This document shows, piece by piece, positions 61,702 to 64,000 of a DNA stretch of 64,000 bases (position 1 is its first letter; each line of letters begins with the position of its first letter). This DNA is from Candidatus Omnitrophota bacterium (lineage in GTDB: Bacteria > Omnitrophota > 4484-213). Under the pieces are notes generated by a model, which was not told where the DNA came from, ran no database searches, and saw nothing but the letters and a program-made list of their open reading frames with translations. The position numbers and the translations under genes were made by a program. The stretch is taken from contig QNCL01000001.1 of the NCBI GenBank assembly GCA_003645805.1, positions 1-64,000 on the forward strand, given 5' to 3'.

Positions 61702-62538
61702 ATGCTCACCTCCAAAACAAAGATATATGGGCTCTTAGGCTATCCAGTGAAACATAGCCTTTCTCCTCTAATCCATAACTCTGCCTTTACATATTTAGGA
61801 ATAGATGCTTGCTATCTCTGCTTCGAGACCCTACCTGAGTATATAAAAGAAGCCATTGAAGGAATAAGGGCACTGAAGATTGAAGGAGTAAATTTAACCA
61901 TTCCCCATAAAGAAAGGTGTCTTGCTTATTTAGATGAGATAGAGCCTTTGGCAAAAGAGATCGGGGCAGTAAACACCATTGTAAGGGAAGGAGAGAGGTT
62001 AGTTGGATATAATACAGATGCCCAAGGATTCTTAAGAGCCTTGCAAGAGTTAAACTTTGATGCAAAAGAGAAGACCATCTTTCTTCTGGGAGCAGGGGGA
62101 GCAGGAAAAGCAGTAGGGATAACTCTGGCAAAGGCAGGAGCAAAGTGTATCTTTATTGTAGACAAAGAAAGAAAAAAAGCAGAAGAATTAGAGGAAAGAA
62201 TAAAAAGGCTCAGTCCTTCTACGAGAGTAGAGGTGAGTTCGGTAGAAGAGAAAGAGAAGATTCTTAACGCAAATCTTTTAGTAAATGCCACTCCCTTGGG
62301 AATGAATCCCCAAGACCCTTTACCAGTATCTCCTGATAGTCTATCTCCCTCTGTGTGGGTATTTGATCTTATCTATTCTCCCCCGGAGACCAAACTTCTC
62401 CATTTAGCCCGCAAGAGAGGAATAAAAGCAGAGAATGGATTGGGAATGTTAATTCACCAGGCAGGGCTCTCCTTCCAGTTATGGACAGGAAAACAAGCAC
62501 CTTTACAGGTAATGAGAGAAAGCATCAATAAAAAATGA
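61702..62538 (+). CDS. aroE: Shikimate dehydrogenase
   Basis: Reduces 3-dehydroshikimate with NADPH. Substrate motif YPVKHSLSPLIHNSAF, NLTIPHKE, NTIVREG and the cofactor loop GAGGAGKAV are clear; ENGLGMLIHQAGLSFQLW ends the domain. From ATG 61702 it has 278 residues. TTG 61687 is preceded by ggag at 4 bases and would add five residues, so either start is possible. It overlaps cstA by four bases. Confidence 0.94.
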   Translation: MLTSKTKIYGLLGYPVKHSLSPLIHNSAFTYLGIDACYLCFETLPEYIKEAIEGIRALKIEGVNLTIPHKERCLAYLDEIEPLAKEIGAVNTIVREGERLVGYNTDAQGFLRALQELNFDAKEKTIFLLGAGGAGKAVGITLAKAGAKCIFIVDKERKKAEELEERIKRLSPSTRVEVSSVEEKEKILNANLLVNATPLGMNPQDPLPVSPDSLSPSVWVFDLIYSPPETKLLHLARKRGIKAENGLGMLIHQAGLSFQLWTGKQAPLQVMRESINKK

Positions 62539-64000
62539 ACTCTTTGCTTATTGCTGTAGGCTCTCTAATCATCTTCGCGCTGGCTTATCGCTTCTATGGC
62601 AATAGACTCAGTAGGCTTTGGGAAGTAAACCCCAACAACAGAACTCCTGCACACAGAAAAAACGATGGAGTAGATTTTGTTCCTGCCCGCCACTGGTCAA
62701 TTTTGTTTGGACATCATTTCTCTTCCATCGCAGGAGCAGGTCCGATTATCGGACCGGTGATTGCCTGCGCCCTTTTTGGCTGGTTTCCTGCCCTGCTTTG
62801 GATTATATTAGGCTCTATTTTTCTAGGAGGGGTGCATGATTTCTCGGCTTTGATGGCTTCATTGAGAGAGGAAGGAGGTTCCATTGCTCAGATTTCCAAA
62901 ACCACCCTTGGGTATGCGGTAAAGATAGTGTTTGCCATCTTTCTCTTTCTTAGCCTTGTTTTGGTAATTGCTGTATTTGCTGCGGTGGGAGGAAAAACAT
63001 TAGCAGTTGAACCTCGAGTAGTTCTGCCTACCTTTGGCTTGATTTTGGTTGCTTTTTTGATAGGGATTATGCTCTATCGCTGGCATATCAATCAGGTAGT
63101 TTGCACCTTACTGGGAGTAACCCTGCTCTTCACTTTAATTCTCCTTGGGTATTATTTTCCTATAACGATAGGACCAAAAGCCCAGACTATCTGGACGATA
63201 GTGCTTTTAGTCTATGCCTTTATTGCCTCTGTGCTCCCTGTGAATCTACTTCTTCAACCTCGTGATTACCTGGCTACTTTTATCCTCTTTTTTGGCTTAT
63301 TTTTTGGGTATTTAGGAATCCTGCTTACCCATCCTAGTATGCATACCCCTGCCTTCCTCTCCTGGAGTTCTGAAAAGGGAAATCTCTGGCCTATGCTTTT
63401 TGTTCTAATTGCTTGTGGAGCACTTTCGGGTTTTCATTCCTTGATAGCCTCCGGCACTACCTCCAAGCAGTTATCTAATGAGAAGGAGGCTCAAAGAATT
63501 GCTTATGGAGGAATGCTATTGGAAGGAGTACTTGCAGTGCTCGCTTTGATTGCAGTATGTGCAGGACTCTACTGGAATAATCCCTCTTACTCCTCATTAA
63601 TCTATCCACAATTGATTAAAGAGAAGGGCTGGATTGTTGCCTTTGGGAAGGGCTATGCAGAGATTACCAAACCTCTATTTGGAGGATTGGGAGTGTTGAT
63701 TGCTGTTACTACCCTTAAAACATTTGTAATGACTACCTTAGACTCTGCTACGCGTATCTGTCGGTATATCGGAGAAGAACTCCTTCAGGAAACAAAAATA
63801 TCCTGCAATCGCTATATAGTCTCTTTTCTAATAATTCTTCTGGCTACCTACTTAGCCTTAGGAAACTGGCGTTTGCTCTGGCCAGCCTTTGGTGCTTCTA
63901 ACCAGTTGGTAGCCGCCTTGGTGCTTCTGGTAATTACTCTTTATCTAAAAAAGAGAAGAAGAAAGGTAATCTTTACCTTGCTTCCTTCAGGATTTATTTT
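62535..64000 (+). CDS. cstA: CstA-family carbon starvation/pyruvate transporter, N-terminal part
   Basis: The frame is open from ATG 62535 to the window end, about 488 residues. The start MNSLLIAVGSLIIFALAYRF, then PARHWSILFGHHFSSIAGAGPIIGPVIA, GGVHDFSALMASL and the later ALSGFHSLIASGTTSKQL and TTLDSATRI blocks match CstA, an H+/pyruvate or peptide uptake permease with many helices. The ATG overlaps the aroE stop (ATGA). The C-terminus lies beyond the window. Confidence 0.92.
   Translation, partial: MNSLLIAVGSLIIFALAYRFYGNRLSRLWEVNPNNRTPAHRKNDGVDFVPARHWSILFGHHFSSIAGAGPIIGPVIACALFGWFPALLWIILGSIFLGGVHDFSALMASLREEGGSIAQISKTTLGYAVKIVFAIFLFLSLVLVIAVFAAVGGKTLAVEPRVVLPTFGLILVAFLIGIMLYRWHINQVVCTLLGVTLLFTLILLGYYFPITIGPKAQTIWTIVLLVYAFIASVLPVNLLLQPRDYLATFILFFGLFFGYLGILLTHPSMHTPAFLSWSSEKGNLWPMLFVLIACGALSGFHSLIASGTTSKQLSNEKEAQRIAYGGMLLEGVLAVLALIAVCAGLYWNNPSYSSLIYPQLIKEKGWIVAFGKGYAEITKPLFGGLGVLIAVTTLKTFVMTTLDSATRICRYIGEELLQETKISCNRYIVSFLIILLATYLALGNWRLLWPAFGASNQLVAALVLLVITLYLKKRRRKVIFTLLPSGFI

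Noticed and set aside
1..64000. CRISPR arrays, insertion sequences, prophage or rRNA genes.
   Set aside because: No regularly spaced direct repeats, transposase-like ORFs, phage structural genes or rRNA-like stretches were seen on either strand.

Overview
This is a 64 kb stretch of a bacterial chromosome. Every gene I can support lies on the + strand: about 68 protein genes and three tRNAs, tightly packed, with many ATGA stop/start overlaps and almost no intergenic DNA. The coding strand is strongly purine-rich (AGA/AGG arginine codons, runs of gag/gaa/aag). The organism is a diderm: it has Kdo genes (kdsD, kdsC), an LpxL-type acyltransferase and LPS/glycolipid glycosyltransferases. It has a ferredoxin-dependent 2-oxoacid oxidoreductase and no visible aerobic respiratory genes, which suggests an anaerobe. 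It makes branched-chain and aromatic amino acids and uses the MEP isoprenoid pathway. The gene mix would fit an uncultured lineage such as Omnitrophota or a neighbouring candidate phylum. That placement is inference; no marker here settles it.

Layout. 1-2.1 kb: end of a 2-oxoacid:ferredoxin oxidoreductase operon and gltX. 2.1-8.1 kb: a CcdA/TauE-like membrane protein, rsmE, mtaB, an envelope lipid block (MGDG-synthase-like glycosyltransferase, LpxL-like acyltransferase, GT2) and pcm. 8.1-15 kb: AlaC-type aminotransferase, DUF72, two intramembrane proteases, thiL, tsaE, tsaB, alr. 15-17 kb: ilvB with its own promoter, then tRNA-Cys and tRNA-Leu. 17-20.4 kb: an exported thiol-redox cassette. 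20.4-28.6 kb: efp, accB, accC, ilvC, radA, ispD, ispF, cysE, cysS. 28.6-39.9 kb: an unusual initiator tRNA, dnaE, glyA, dCMP deaminase, trpS, scpA, scpB, pheA, ilvN and an EF-G paralogue. 39.8-41.6 kb: three TadE/TadG-like pilus-type proteins. 41.7-52.7 kb: kdsD, kdsC, coaE, rho, rpmE, ruvCAB, DUF2905, SpoIID-like, yajC, a short SMC and eno. 52.7-59.1 kb: ftsB-like, tmk, holB, ricT, metG, tatD, argS. 59.1-60.1 kb: a small, poorly coding accessory pocket with a phospholipase D-like fragment and a small winged-helix-like protein. 60.1-64 kb: leuA with a strong promoter, aroE and the start of cstA.

How it fits together. ilvB, ilvC, ilvN and leuA form one valine/leucine pathway scattered over 46 kb. 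scpA, scpB and smc would form the condensin complex, but this SMC is about 810 residues and seems to lack the hinge. ruvABC, radA, dnaE and holB cover replication and repair. Five or more aminoacyl-tRNA synthetases, rho, efp, L31 and RNA-modification enzymes cover translation and transcription.

The observations most worth following are the hinge-less SMC, the initiator tRNA with a U1:U72 mismatch and C33, the monothiol tandem thioredoxin cassette, the cysteine-rich TadG-like protein and the GluRS lacking its zinc insertion. I saw no CRISPR array, insertion sequence, prophage or rRNA.
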